Source of the DNA: JBFXAF01 sp050178915
Lineage (GTDB): Bacteria; Pseudomonadota; Alphaproteobacteria; Rhizobiales; Rhizobiaceae
Assembly: GCA_050178915.1 (NCBI GenBank)
Contig: JBFXFO010000014.1
Span: 1 to 43,020 of the forward strand
DNA length: 43,020 bases
Direction: 5' to 3'
The notes beneath the pieces were generated by a model. The model worked only from the letters and a program-made list of their open reading frames with translations. It ran no database searches and had not been told where the DNA came from. The position numbers were made by a program, and so were the translations under genes. Every line of letters starts with the position of its first letter. Position 1 is the first letter of the stretch. Shown one piece after another: positions 15,341 to 23,064 of the stretch.

Positions 15341-16240
15341 TTGGACACACTGACCCGCATGCGCGCTTTCATCGACGTGGTGGAAGCGGAAGGCTTCTCC
15401 GCCGCGGCGCGCAAGATCGGCCGCTCGAAGGCGCTGCTGTCGAAATATGTGCGCGAGCTTGAGGACGAGCTCGGCGCACTGCTGCTCAACCGCACCACGC
15501 GGCAGTTCTCGCTCACCGAGGCGGGTCACACCTACTTCAAGCGCGCCTCCGAACTGGTGCGCGACATCGATTCGCTGCAGGACGCCGTGCGCGAATCCTC
15601 CGGCGACGTGCGCGGCCGCATCAAGATCACCGCGCCCCGCACCTTCGCCGATGCGCCGATCGGCCAGTCGCTGATCGACTTCGCCGCGGCGCATCCCGAG
15701 ATCGTGCTGGAGATCCATCTCGACGACCGTTTTGTCGATCTCGTCGAGGAAGGGTTCGACCTCGCCATCCGCATCACGCGGCTGGAGGATTCGTCGCTCA
15801 TCGCGCGCCGGCTGTCGCCCTTCCAGATCAGGTTCTGCGCCTCGCCCGGGCTGCTCGAGCAGGTCGGCGTGCCGGCGCGGCCGCAGGACCTCGCCCGTCT
15901 CCCCTGCGTCATCGACACCAACGGCCGCTGGCTCTCCAACTGGCCGTTCGTGAAGGAGAACGGCGAGATGGTCAGCGTCGCCGTCACCGGCCGCATCGAG
16001 GTCAACAGCCCGATCGCGGCGCGCTCCGCCGCCGTCGCCGGCATCGGCTTCGCGACACTGCCCGACTTCATCGCCCAGCCCGAGCTGGACTCCGGCCGGC
16101 TGGTGCCGGTGCTCGATGAGTGGGCGCCGAAGGGCGGCGGCATCTTCGCCGTCTATCCGCACCGCCGCTATCTTCCGGCCAAGGTGCGCGTCTTCGTCGA
16201 TTTCCTCGTGCAGTGGTTCAAGGATCGCGACGGCGGCTGA
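15341..16240 (+). CDS. LysR-family transcriptional regulator
   Basis: DNA-binding regulator of 299 residues. The N-terminal winged helix (about 1-60: FIDVVEAEGFSAAARKIGRS, then LSKYVRELEDELGALLLNRTTR) is classic LysR. It is followed by the periplasmic-binding-like effector domain (about 88-295). The subgroup resembles the large family with RGRIKITAPRTFADAPIG at the domain junction. The start is a TTG with GGAGGG just before it; the first ATG is six codons later and lacks a site. The usual divergent target would be the small gene at 14958, but binding motifs are not evident. The effector is unknown. Confidence 0.9.
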   Translation: MDTLTRMRAFIDVVEAEGFSAAARKIGRSKALLSKYVRELEDELGALLLNRTTRQFSLTEAGHTYFKRASELVRDIDSLQDAVRESSGDVRGRIKITAPRTFADAPIGQSLIDFAAAHPEIVLEIHLDDRFVDLVEEGFDLAIRITRLEDSSLIARRLSPFQIRFCASPGLLEQVGVPARPQDLARLPCVIDTNGRWLSNWPFVKENGEMVSVAVTGRIEVNSPIAARSAAVAGIGFATLPDFIAQPELDSGRLVPVLDEWAPKGGGIFAVYPHRRYLPAKVRVFVDFLVQWFKDRDGG

Positions 16241-16242
16241 CC

Positions 16243-16498
16243 ATGCTGCGCAAGAAGCTTGTCCTCACATCCCATGCCGAGGTCAAGCTTCGCGAGCGCG
16301 CGCTGAACCTGGCGTGATCGAGCGCGCCGCGCGCGAGCCTCTCTGGATCGAGCCCGACCCCATCGATCCATCCGCGGAAGGCGGTTCCTTCCGATTGCGG
16401 AGTTCGGCGGCAGGGTGCTCCGGGTTGTCTGCGTCGAGACGGGCGACGCGATTCGTGTTATCACGGCGATGTTCGATAGGAATGCGCGGAGAGATTGA
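16243..16498 (+). pseudogene. DUF4258-family gene broken by two frameshifts
   Basis: Starts MLRKKLVLTSHAEVKLRERALNLA, the typical DUF4258 beginning (THA-x-ER pattern), then hits TGA at 16315. One missing base there restores WIERAAREPLWIEPDP. A second missing base near 16380 restores IAEFGGRVLRVVCVETGDAIRV and ITAMFDRNARRD, ending at a TGA (16496-16498) that overlaps the ATG of the DUF2283 gene. DUF4258 and DUF2283 genes often occur as such a coupled pair, suggested to be toxin-antitoxin-like. The start is three bases after the LysR stop. It is either a decayed gene or two sequencing errors. Confidence 0.75.
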
Positions 16499-16719
16499 TG
16501 ACCGACATGACCTACGATCCCGAAGCGGATGCCGCCTACATCTATCTCGGCAGCGGCAAGGTTGCCGAAACGAAAGAGGCTGGTCCCTTCATCTACGACG
16601 TCGACGCCTCCGGACGCGTTCTCGGCATCGAAATCCTGGCCGCGAGCAAGGTTCAGGCGCCCGGCGACTGGAGCAAGGCGCGGCGGCCGGGCGGCCAGGC
16701 AGTCGACGCCGCCGAATAG
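16498..16719 (+). CDS. DUF2283 family protein
   Basis: A 73-residue protein with the DUF2283 signature: MTYDPEADAAYIYLGSGKVA at the start, then YDVDASGRVLGIEILAASK. The family is small, beta-rich and often encoded right after DUF4258, and a toxin-antitoxin role has been proposed but is not settled. Here the ATG overlaps the terminal TGA of the broken partner (TGATG), so translation was probably coupled. If the partner is really dead, this is a leftover half of the pair. Confidence 0.88.
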   Translation: MTDMTYDPEADAAYIYLGSGKVAETKEAGPFIYDVDASGRVLGIEILAASKVQAPGDWSKARRPGGQAVDAAE

Positions 16720-16836
16720 GCGGCTGATGTGTTCGCCCAGGGGCGATGCGTCGCACCCGTTATCATCTGCGGGTCCCAATTCCGCCCGTTTTCTGATACC
16801 CATGCGTCGGTGATTTTCCGAAGCTGAGAGAGCGGC

Positions 16837-17505
16837 ATGCGAGGCACGATGCGCGGCGCGACCACGGCTCTCGGCACAGCGGCGTTGCTGGCGTCGACCG
16901 TGCCTGCGAGCGTCCATCCCCATGTCTTCGCCGAAGCCCGCCTCGACGTTGTGCTGACGCCTGAGGGGACGGCGGTGAAATCGCTGCGCCATCTCTGGCG
17001 TTTCGACGACGTGTTCTCCTCGACCGTGCTCGTCGAGTTCGACCAGAACGGCGACCTCAAGCTCGACAACAGCGAACTGACCGAGGTTGCCAACACCGTC
17101 TACAAGTCGCTGGCCGACTACGACTACTTCCAGGTCGTGACGGCTGACGGCAAGGACGTCGCCATGAAGCCGCCGGCGGAGCTCATCGCCAATTACGAGC
17201 ACGACCAGCTGATCATCCTGTTCGAGTCGGAGCCGGTGCAGCCGATCAGGCTCGCCGGCACGCTCGATTTCGGCGTCTACGATCCGACCTTCTACACCGC
17301 CATCGATTTCCTCGACGATGCCAACATGGGTGTCGAGAACCTGCCTGCCGCGTGCGCCCGCGCGGTCATCCGCCCCGATCCGGACGAGGCGCTCGCGCAG
17401 AACCAGTCAACGCTGACCGAGGCGTTCTTCAACGATCCGACCGGCACCGACATGTCGAAGATCTTCGCCACCAAGCTCGAACTGACCTGCAAGGCCGAGG
17501 GCTGA
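16837..17505 (+). CDS. DUF1007 family periplasmic protein
   Basis: A 222-residue secreted protein with a signal peptide ending near PASVHPH. The mature start HPHVFAEARLDVV is the DUF1007 signature, whose His residues may bind metal. Acidic patches (FDQNGDLKLDNSELTEVAN) resemble an EF-hand-like loop. DUF1007 genes usually stand beside NicO/RcnA-type metal transporters, as here (five bases before the next start). That suggests a periplasmic metal-handling partner. The exact role is unknown. Confidence 0.88.
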   Translation: MRGTMRGATTALGTAALLASTVPASVHPHVFAEARLDVVLTPEGTAVKSLRHLWRFDDVFSSTVLVEFDQNGDLKLDNSELTEVANTVYKSLADYDYFQVVTADGKDVAMKPPAELIANYEHDQLIILFESEPVQPIRLAGTLDFGVYDPTFYTAIDFLDDANMGVENLPAACARAVIRPDPDEALAQNQSTLTEAFFNDPTGTDMSKIFATKLELTCKAEG

Positions 17506-17510
17506 CGGCG

Positions 17511-18596
17511 ATGAGCCCCGCGAAGAAATGGACGGTTCGCATCGTCTTTGCGCTGATGGCCTTCGTCTACATCGTCTCGCACTTCATCCATCCGGCGCAC
17601 GCCCAATCCTCGCTCGGCATCGGCAACAACGAGGCGGTGGTGCCTTCTACCGGGCTGTTTGCCGGGTGGCTCAACTGGATCAACGTCTACCAGCAGCAAT
17701 TCTACCGCGCGCTCACCGGCGCGCTGAAGGCGATGCGCGACGACGGCTCCAGCGTCTGGATCCTTGTCGGGCTGTCCTTCCTCTACGGCGTCTTCCACGC
17801 GGCCGGCCCGGGCCACGGCAAGGCCGTCATCTCGTCCTACATGCTTGCCAACGAGGTGGCGCTGCGCCGCGGCATCCTGCTCTCCTTCATCTCGGCTTTC
17901 CTGCAGGCGCTGTCGGCCATCTTCATCATCGGCCTCACCTTTCTCGTCCTGCGCGGCACGTCCGTATCGATGACCGACGCGACGTGGTTCCTCGAAACCG
18001 CCAGCTATGCGCTCGTCGCCGCTTTCGGTGCCTGGCTGCTCTGGCAGAAGCTGCGGCCGGCAGCCGTGCGGCCGGCCTATTCGCTGTCCTCCGCAACCGT
18101 CTCCGCGCCGGCCAGCCACGACCACCCCGGCATGGTCCGGCTGCGCAGCCGGCATGCCGCGACCGACGCGCCAATCCGCCCGCACCGCTTCGTCGCGTCG
18201 AGCCACGAGGCCGGCGACGTCTGCGCCACCTGCGGTCACGCACACGCGCCCGATCCCGCGATACTTGCCGGCGACCGCTTCGACTGGCGCATCGCCTGGT
18301 CGGCTGTCGCCGCCGTCGGCATTCGCCCCTGCACCGGCGCGCTGATCGTGCTCACCTTCGCCTTCCTCAACGGGCTGTGGCTTGGCGGTCTGATGTCCGT
18401 GCTCGCCATGGCGCTCGGCACGGCCATCACCGTCTCGATCCTCGCCACCATCGCCGTCACGGCGAAGAACTGGGCTGTCGCCATCGCCGGCTCGGGTCGC
18501 ACCGGCAACATCGTGCATCGCACAATCGAGATCGGCGGCGCCGCGCTGGTGCTGTTGCTCGGCCTGACACTGCTCGCAGCCAGCCTCTCGGCATGA
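17511..18596 (+). CDS. NicO/RcnA-family nickel/cobalt transporter
   Basis: A 361-residue inner-membrane protein with about six hydrophobic segments. The key motif FHAAGPGHGKAVISSYML (about 95-112) is typical of the NicO family, with His96 and His102 as likely ligands. The second family motif is GIRPCTGALIVLTFAF. A hydrophilic loop between them holds CATCGHAHAPDP, a possible metal site. RcnA members export nickel and cobalt; the metal and direction here are not known. The gene follows DUF1007 closely and its stop overlaps a possible ATG of the carboxypeptidase (ATGA). Confidence 0.88.
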   Translation: MSPAKKWTVRIVFALMAFVYIVSHFIHPAHAQSSLGIGNNEAVVPSTGLFAGWLNWINVYQQQFYRALTGALKAMRDDGSSVWILVGLSFLYGVFHAAGPGHGKAVISSYMLANEVALRRGILLSFISAFLQALSAIFIIGLTFLVLRGTSVSMTDATWFLETASYALVAAFGAWLLWQKLRPAAVRPAYSLSSATVSAPASHDHPGMVRLRSRHAATDAPIRPHRFVASSHEAGDVCATCGHAHAPDPAILAGDRFDWRIAWSAVAAVGIRPCTGALIVLTFAFLNGLWLGGLMSVLAMALGTAITVSILATIAVTAKNWAVAIAGSGRTGNIVHRTIEIGGAALVLLLGLTLLAASLSA

Positions 18597-18610
18597 TCGA
18601 GGAACTCCGC

Positions 18611-19696
18611 ATGCCGATGAAGCCCGCCAACAGCCTGCGCACACGCCTGCTGCGTCTCTCCATCCTGCCCGCCGCCATCCTCGTGCTCGGCGGCGCCAGC
18701 CTGCAGACGCCGGCGCTTGTCGTCGATGTCGCCACCGGCCGGGTGCTGCACGACGAAGCGGGCGGCCAGCCATGGTTCCCGGCCTCGACCACCAAGCTGA
18801 TGACGGCGCTTCTCGCCTTCGAGGCGCTGGAGAGCGGCAAGGTGACCATGCAGACGCCGGTCGTCCTGTCGAAGAATGCGCTGAACCAGTCCTTCCTCGT
18901 GACCAACCTCAAGCTCGGCGCCACGATGACGCTGGAGGATGCGCTCTACGCCGCGATCGCCGCCTCGGCCAACGAGATCGCCGTCGCCATCGGCGAAACC
19001 ATTTCCGGTTCCGAGGCGGCATTCGTCGCGTCGATGAACGACGCGGCCGCGCGCCTCGGCATGACCGCCACGACCTTCCGCAATCCGAGCGGCCTGTTCG
19101 ACCGCAAGCACCAGTCGACCGCGCGCGACCTTGCCCTCCTCGGCATGGAGATCGCCGCGCGCTATCCGCAATACGAACGTTTCTTCGAAACCGGCCGCGT
19201 CATCGTCGGCGGCAAGCAGATCGATTCCAACAATGTGCTGTTGACCCGCTATCCCGGCACGCTCGGCATGAAGACCGGCTTCGTTTGCTCCGCTGGCCGC
19301 AACATCGTCGCGCTCGCCGAGCATGAGGGCCGCCGTGTCATGGTGGTGCTGCTCGGCGCCACCACCGAGCGCGAGCGCAACGAGCGCGCCGCGAAGTTTT
19401 TCACCGAGGCTTTCGCCGGTGACCTGGACACCGCCGGCGAGCCTGTCTCCGCCCTGCGCAACGATCTCGACGGCAAGGCCCCCGACATGCGCAAGCGGCT
19501 CTGCACCAATGACGGCGCTTCCTATGAAGCCGAGCGCGAGCGGCTTTTCCCCTGGGGCCTGCCCGGCCAGCCGAGCTATCTCCAGCCGCCCGGCCCGCTC
19601 GAGACGCGCGTCATCGAGACGTGGATGACCGCGTTGGTGTCGAAATCGGACAAGGTCTCGAACGTCCCGATCCCGACACCGCGGCCGACGCAGTAG
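18611..19696 (+). CDS. D-alanyl-D-alanine carboxypeptidase (PBP5/6-type, S11)
   Basis: Penicillin-binding protein that trims the terminal D-Ala of peptidoglycan stem peptides. With the start at 18611 (GAGGA site seven bases before) it has 361 residues. A signal segment (about 11-30) precedes the S11 motifs: Ser59-x-x-Lys62 in PASTTKLM, the SAN triad, and KTG in LGMKTGFVCSAG. A start at 18593, overlapping the NicO stop, would add six codons and allow coupling. The C-terminal membrane anchor of PBP5 is not obvious; the protein ends in a Pro/Thr-rich tail. Linkage to a metal transporter is odd. Confidence 0.92.
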   Translation: MPMKPANSLRTRLLRLSILPAAILVLGGASLQTPALVVDVATGRVLHDEAGGQPWFPASTTKLMTALLAFEALESGKVTMQTPVVLSKNALNQSFLVTNLKLGATMTLEDALYAAIAASANEIAVAIGETISGSEAAFVASMNDAAARLGMTATTFRNPSGLFDRKHQSTARDLALLGMEIAARYPQYERFFETGRVIVGGKQIDSNNVLLTRYPGTLGMKTGFVCSAGRNIVALAEHEGRRVMVVLLGATTERERNERAAKFFTEAFAGDLDTAGEPVSALRNDLDGKAPDMRKRLCTNDGASYEAERERLFPWGLPGQPSYLQPPGPLETRVIETWMTALVSKSDKVSNVPIPTPRPTQ

Positions 19697-19697
19697 G

Positions 19698-20192
19698 CTA
19701 AGCTCCCCGCCTGCGGAATTTCTTGACCAGCCGTTCGCGCTGCAGGGCCGACAGCCGCTGCAGCCAGAAGATCCCGTCCAGCTGGTCAATCTCGTGCAGA
19801 TGGCAGGCGGCAGGGAAGCCGGTCGCTTCCTCCGTCTGCTCCACCCCATCCAGTGTCCGGTAACTCACGCGCACCATCGCCGCGCGCACGACTTCGGCTG
19901 TCACCCCGGGCATCGAGATGGAGCCTTCCATGTGCTTCGCCGTCTCGTCCGACACATGCAGGACGCGCGGGTTCACGTAGACCGTAGGCGGAAGTGCGGG
20001 GTCCATGCGCAAAACCACGACGCGGCTGGCGACCCCGATATGCGGCCCGGTGATGCCGATTGCCGAAACGCTGGTCAGAGTATCGACCAGGTCCTGCGCC
20101 AGCGCCCGCAAGGCGTCGTCGAAGACATGGATTTCAGTCGCCGGCTGGCGCAGTCGCGCGTCCGGGAAGCGGACGATGGCGCGGACGCTCAC
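19698..20192 (-). CDS. Peptide-deformylase-like protein lacking metal ligands
   Basis: A 164-residue protein with the peptide deformylase fold pattern, but the active site has decayed. Motif 1 (GxGxAAxQ) is GITGPHIG (46-53). Motif 2 (EGCLS) is EGSIS, with Ser91 in place of the metal-binding Cys. Motif 3 (HEXXH) is HEIDQ, with Gln137 in place of the second metal His. Two of three metal ligands are thus gone, so normal deformylase activity is unlikely. The reading frame is intact and codon use normal, so the protein may have a new role. It follows the DenD-like gene by two bases and meets the carboxypeptidase gene end to end, one base apart. Confidence 0.85.
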   Translation of the reverse strand: MSVRAIVRFPDARLRQPATEIHVFDDALRALAQDLVDTLTSVSAIGITGPHIGVASRVVVLRMDPALPPTVYVNPRVLHVSDETAKHMEGSISMPGVTAEVVRAAMVRVSYRTLDGVEQTEEATGFPAACHLHEIDQLDGIFWLQRLSALQRERLVKKFRRRGA

Positions 20193-20194
20193 CG

Positions 20195-21163
20195 TTACCG
20201 CCCGCCGAGCTCGTCCACGATGTGCGCCCTGACGATCTCGTCGAAGCTCGTCTCGGCGGCGAAGCCGAGTGCCTTTGCGCGCTTGGCCTCGAAGCGGGTC
20301 GGCCAGTTCTGCACGATCGCCCAGACCGCCTCGTCCGGCACTTCGCGGATGAGGCCGACGACGTTGCCGCCGGCAACGCGCTTCAGCGCCTCGATCTGCT
20401 CGCCGACCGACACCGCCACGCCCGGCATGGAGAGGTTGCGGCGGGGGCCGACGGCGGCCCCGTCGATCGCCGCCGCATGCATCAGGAAGTTCACCGCCGA
20501 GCGCGGGCTGGCATGTGTGTGCACGACCGAGTGCGGCACCGGCAGGATCGCTTCCTGTCCTGCCAGCGGTTCGCGGATGATGCCCGAGAAGAAGCCCGAC
20601 GCCGCCTTGTTCGGCTTGCCGGGCCGCACGCAGATGGTCGGCAGGCGGATGCCGATACCGTCGAAGAAACCCTTGCGCGTATAGTCGGCGAGCAGCGCCT
20701 CGCCGATCAGCTTCTGCGTGCCGTAGGAGGTGAGCGGCGTCGGGTGGAACTCGTCCGGGATCACGTCCGGGAACGGCGCGCCGAACACGGCGATCGACGA
20801 GGTGAACACCACGCGCGGCTGGATGCCGGCCAGGCGGATCGCGTCGAACAGCGCGCGCGTTCCGTCGAGGTTGACGCGATAGCCAAGGTCGAAATTCACT
20901 TCCGCCTCGCCCGACACCACGCCGGCGAGATGGAAAACCACGTCCGGCCTCGGCGCCACCAGCGCCGCTGCGGCACCCTCTGCCGCCAGGTCGCCGACAT
21001 GCGTGGCGACCGCGACGCCCGGAATTGACGGCGGCGCCGGCGCGACGATGTCGTGCAGGTCGAGCGCGGTGATCGCCTTCCCGGCGATGGTTCCGTCGCG
21101 CACCAGCCTTTCGGTCAGCTTGCGGCCGATCATGCCGGCCGCACCCGTGATCAGGATACGCAT
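20195..21163 (-). CDS. denD: NAD-dependent epimerase/dehydratase, DenD-like
   Basis: A 322-residue extended SDR protein. GAAGMIG (7-13) binds NAD and YGTQK holds the catalytic Tyr and Lys. The substrate region (RLPTICVRPGKPNKAASGFFSGI) resembles D-erythronate 2-dehydrogenase (DenD), which starts breakdown of four-carbon sugar acids. Other DenD-pathway genes are not in the window, so the substrate is inferred from similarity only. It lies between a small membrane protein (one base) and the deformylase-like gene. Confidence 0.78.
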   Translation of the reverse strand: MRILITGAAGMIGRKLTERLVRDGTIAGKAITALDLHDIVAPAPPSIPGVAVATHVGDLAAEGAAAALVAPRPDVVFHLAGVVSGEAEVNFDLGYRVNLDGTRALFDAIRLAGIQPRVVFTSSIAVFGAPFPDVIPDEFHPTPLTSYGTQKLIGEALLADYTRKGFFDGIGIRLPTICVRPGKPNKAASGFFSGIIREPLAGQEAILPVPHSVVHTHASPRSAVNFLMHAAAIDGAAVGPRRNLSMPGVAVSVGEQIEALKRVAGGNVVGLIREVPDEAVWAIVQNWPTRFEAKRAKALGFAAETSFDEIVRAHIVDELGGR

Positions 21164-21164
21164 G

Positions 21165-21377
21165 TCAGCCTCCGCGGCTGCGTCCGCGCAGCCAGAACAC
21201 GAGGAAGAACGCCGCCACGAACAGCACCGCCACCGCGCCGGCCGCGATCGGCGACAGGTCGCCCAGCGCCAGCATGATGCTCGGCATGGCGTAGGCCACC
21301 AGCCCGAAGCCGATCAGGATGATCGCGGCCGCTATGGCCGCGTTGCGGCTGCTCTTGTCCATTGCACTACCGTTCAT
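21165..21377 (-). CDS. Small membrane protein with two helices
   Basis: A 70-residue hydrophobic protein with two predicted membrane helices (about 13-32 and 42-62, AAGAVAVLFVAAFFLVFWL) and a basic tail (RGRSRGG) on the cytoplasmic side. A second ATG five codons later is equally possible, and neither has a strong ribosome site. It is one base before the DenD-like gene and so cotranscribed. No family recognised. Confidence 0.65.
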   Translation of the reverse strand: MNGSAMDKSSRNAAIAAAIILIGFGLVAYAMPSIMLALGDLSPIAAGAVAVLFVAAFFLVFWLRGRSRGG

Positions 21378-21507
21378 CGTTTGCAGGAAATCAGGTCAGG
21401 ACCGGCCGGCAACGGTGAAGTCCGGGAACCGGCACGCAATGCACGTCCGGGCATCTGCGTACCGGAAGCGGAGGACGTCGCCGTCTGCGGGCCGCCTACA
21501 CCTGACC

Positions 21508-22266
21508 TCAAAGCGCAAAGCCGCCATCGACGGACATCACCGTGCCCGTGGTGAAGGCCGCCTCGTCCGACGCCAGGTACACGACGATCGGCGCAATCTC
21601 CGCAGCGTCGGCGACGCGGCCCATCGGCTGGCGCGCCACGAACATGTCGAGCGCCTTCTGCTTGCTCCCCCACTCCTTGCCGAGCGTCTCGACGCGGTCC
21701 TCCCAGGAGGGCGAGCGGAAGGTGCCGGGCGCGATCGCGTTGCAGCGGATGCCGTCGCGGATGTAGTCCGCCGCAACCGACTTGGTCAGCCCGATCACCG
21801 CCGCCTTGGTGGTGCCGTAGGCATAGCGGTTCGGGATGCCGCGGATCGACGACGCGCCGGACGAGATGTTGACGATCGACGCGGTCTTGTCCGTCTCCTT
21901 GGCGCGCGCGATCATGCCCGGCAGGAACGCCCGGATCGTGCGGTGCATCGACTTCACGTTGAGGTCGTAGGAAAAGTCGAAATCCTTCTCCTCGGTCGTC
22001 AGCACCGTGCCGTGATGCACGTAGCCGGCGACGTTCACCAGGATGTCGACCGGCCCGACCTTGTCGGCATAGGCATCGACGGCGCGCGTCGAGAGAACGT
22101 TCAGCTTCGCCTTCTTCGCCCGCGCCAGCCCGTCGAGCTTGGCGCGATCGACGTCCGAGGCATACACGGTCGCCCCTTCCGCCACGAACAGTTCGGCGAT
22201 CGCGCGGCCGATACCCTGACCCGCTGCGGTGACGACCGCGATCTTGCCCTTCAGACGCCCTGCCAT
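21508..22266 (-). CDS. SDR-family oxidoreductase (BDH2/keto-deoxy-fuconate dehydrogenase-like)
   Basis: A 252-residue classical SDR with the cofactor motif TAAGQGIG and the catalytic set Ser (NISSGASS), Tyr and Lys (YAYGTTKAA). The early text MAGRLKGKIAVVTAAGQGIG and the NVLSTRAVDAYADKVG stretch recall the 3-hydroxybutyrate dehydrogenase type 2/2-keto-3-deoxy-L-fuconate dehydrogenase group. It may therefore oxidise a sugar acid, which would fit the DenD-like neighbour. Substrate is inferred. A 130-base gap with no visible signal separates it from the small membrane gene. Confidence 0.82.
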   Translation of the reverse strand: MAGRLKGKIAVVTAAGQGIGRAIAELFVAEGATVYASDVDRAKLDGLARAKKAKLNVLSTRAVDAYADKVGPVDILVNVAGYVHHGTVLTTEEKDFDFSYDLNVKSMHRTIRAFLPGMIARAKETDKTASIVNISSGASSIRGIPNRYAYGTTKAAVIGLTKSVAADYIRDGIRCNAIAPGTFRSPSWEDRVETLGKEWGSKQKALDMFVARQPMGRVADAAEIAPIVVYLASDEAAFTTGTVMSVDGGFAL

Positions 22267-22308
22267 GTGCTCTCCCGGTTTGTCGATGCCCGGCGCTTTG
22301 GCCGGCTG

Positions 22309-22986
22309 TCAGGCGCCGTTGCGGAAATCCTCCAGCCGGCGCTTCTGCTGCCCATCTCTATCGAAGTTGGACGGATCAAGCCATGCCTCGTAGGCGCGGC
22401 GAAGTGCCGGCCATTCCTGGTCGATGATGGAGAACCAGGCGGTGTCGCGGTTCTCGCCCTTCACGATCATGTGCTGGCGGAAAATGCCCTCGAAGGTGAA
22501 GCCGAAGCGCTCTGCCGCGCGTTTCGAGGGCGCGTTGCGGTTGTTGCACTTCCACTCGTAGCGGCGGTACCCGAGATCGAAGGCGTATTTCATGAACAGG
22601 AACTGCGCTTCCGTCGCCGCCGGTTTGCGCGCCACCAGCGGGCCCCAGTAGATGTTGCCGATCTCGATCACGCCGAAATTCGTGTCGATGCGCATCAGCG
22701 TCTGCCGCCCTGCGACCTTGCCGGTGGCCTTGTCGATCACCGTCCAGAACATCGGGTCGGCGCTCGCCTGCGCCTTCTCCAGCCATGGCTCGAACGCCGC
22801 ACGGTCGCCCGGCGGCACCTCGGGCAGCCAGCGGAAACGGTCGTCCGCATCCGCAACCTTCGACGCCTCGTAGAGCGCGTCGCCGTGCCTGGCCGCATCG
22901 AGCGGCTCGAGCCGCACATGGTGCCCTTCAAGCACGACACGTTCCGGGCGCGGGCGCGGCGTCCAGTTCCTCAGATCGTCCGACAC
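22309..22986 (-). CDS. GNAT acetyltransferase, RimJ/RimL type
   Basis: A 225-residue acetyltransferase of the group that modifies protein N-termini or small molecules. It has HVRLEPLDAARHGDALYEA near the start, then IEIGNIYWGPLVARKPAATEAQF and the CoA-side stretch YRRYEWKCNNRNAPSKRAAERFGF. This pattern is common among rhizobial homologues annotated only as GNAT. It lies 42 bases before the SDR on the same strand and is divergent from the aminotransferase. Substrate unknown. Confidence 0.88.
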   Translation of the reverse strand: MSDDLRNWTPRPRPERVVLEGHHVRLEPLDAARHGDALYEASKVADADDRFRWLPEVPPGDRAAFEPWLEKAQASADPMFWTVIDKATGKVAGRQTLMRIDTNFGVIEIGNIYWGPLVARKPAATEAQFLFMKYAFDLGYRRYEWKCNNRNAPSKRAAERFGFTFEGIFRQHMIVKGENRDTAWFSIIDQEWPALRRAYEAWLDPSNFDRDGQQKRRLEDFRNGA

Positions 22987-23064
22987 GGCGTCTCCATTTG
23001 ACTTGTTCCAGCCCGACGCTCACAAAAACCCGGTCAGCGCAAAAGAACCAGATGGGTGGGGGAA

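Noticed and set aside
16243..16498. Programmed frameshifting to explain the two breaks in the DUF4258 gene
   Set aside because: No slippery sequence is seen at either break and two separate shifts would be needed; decay or sequencing error is simpler.
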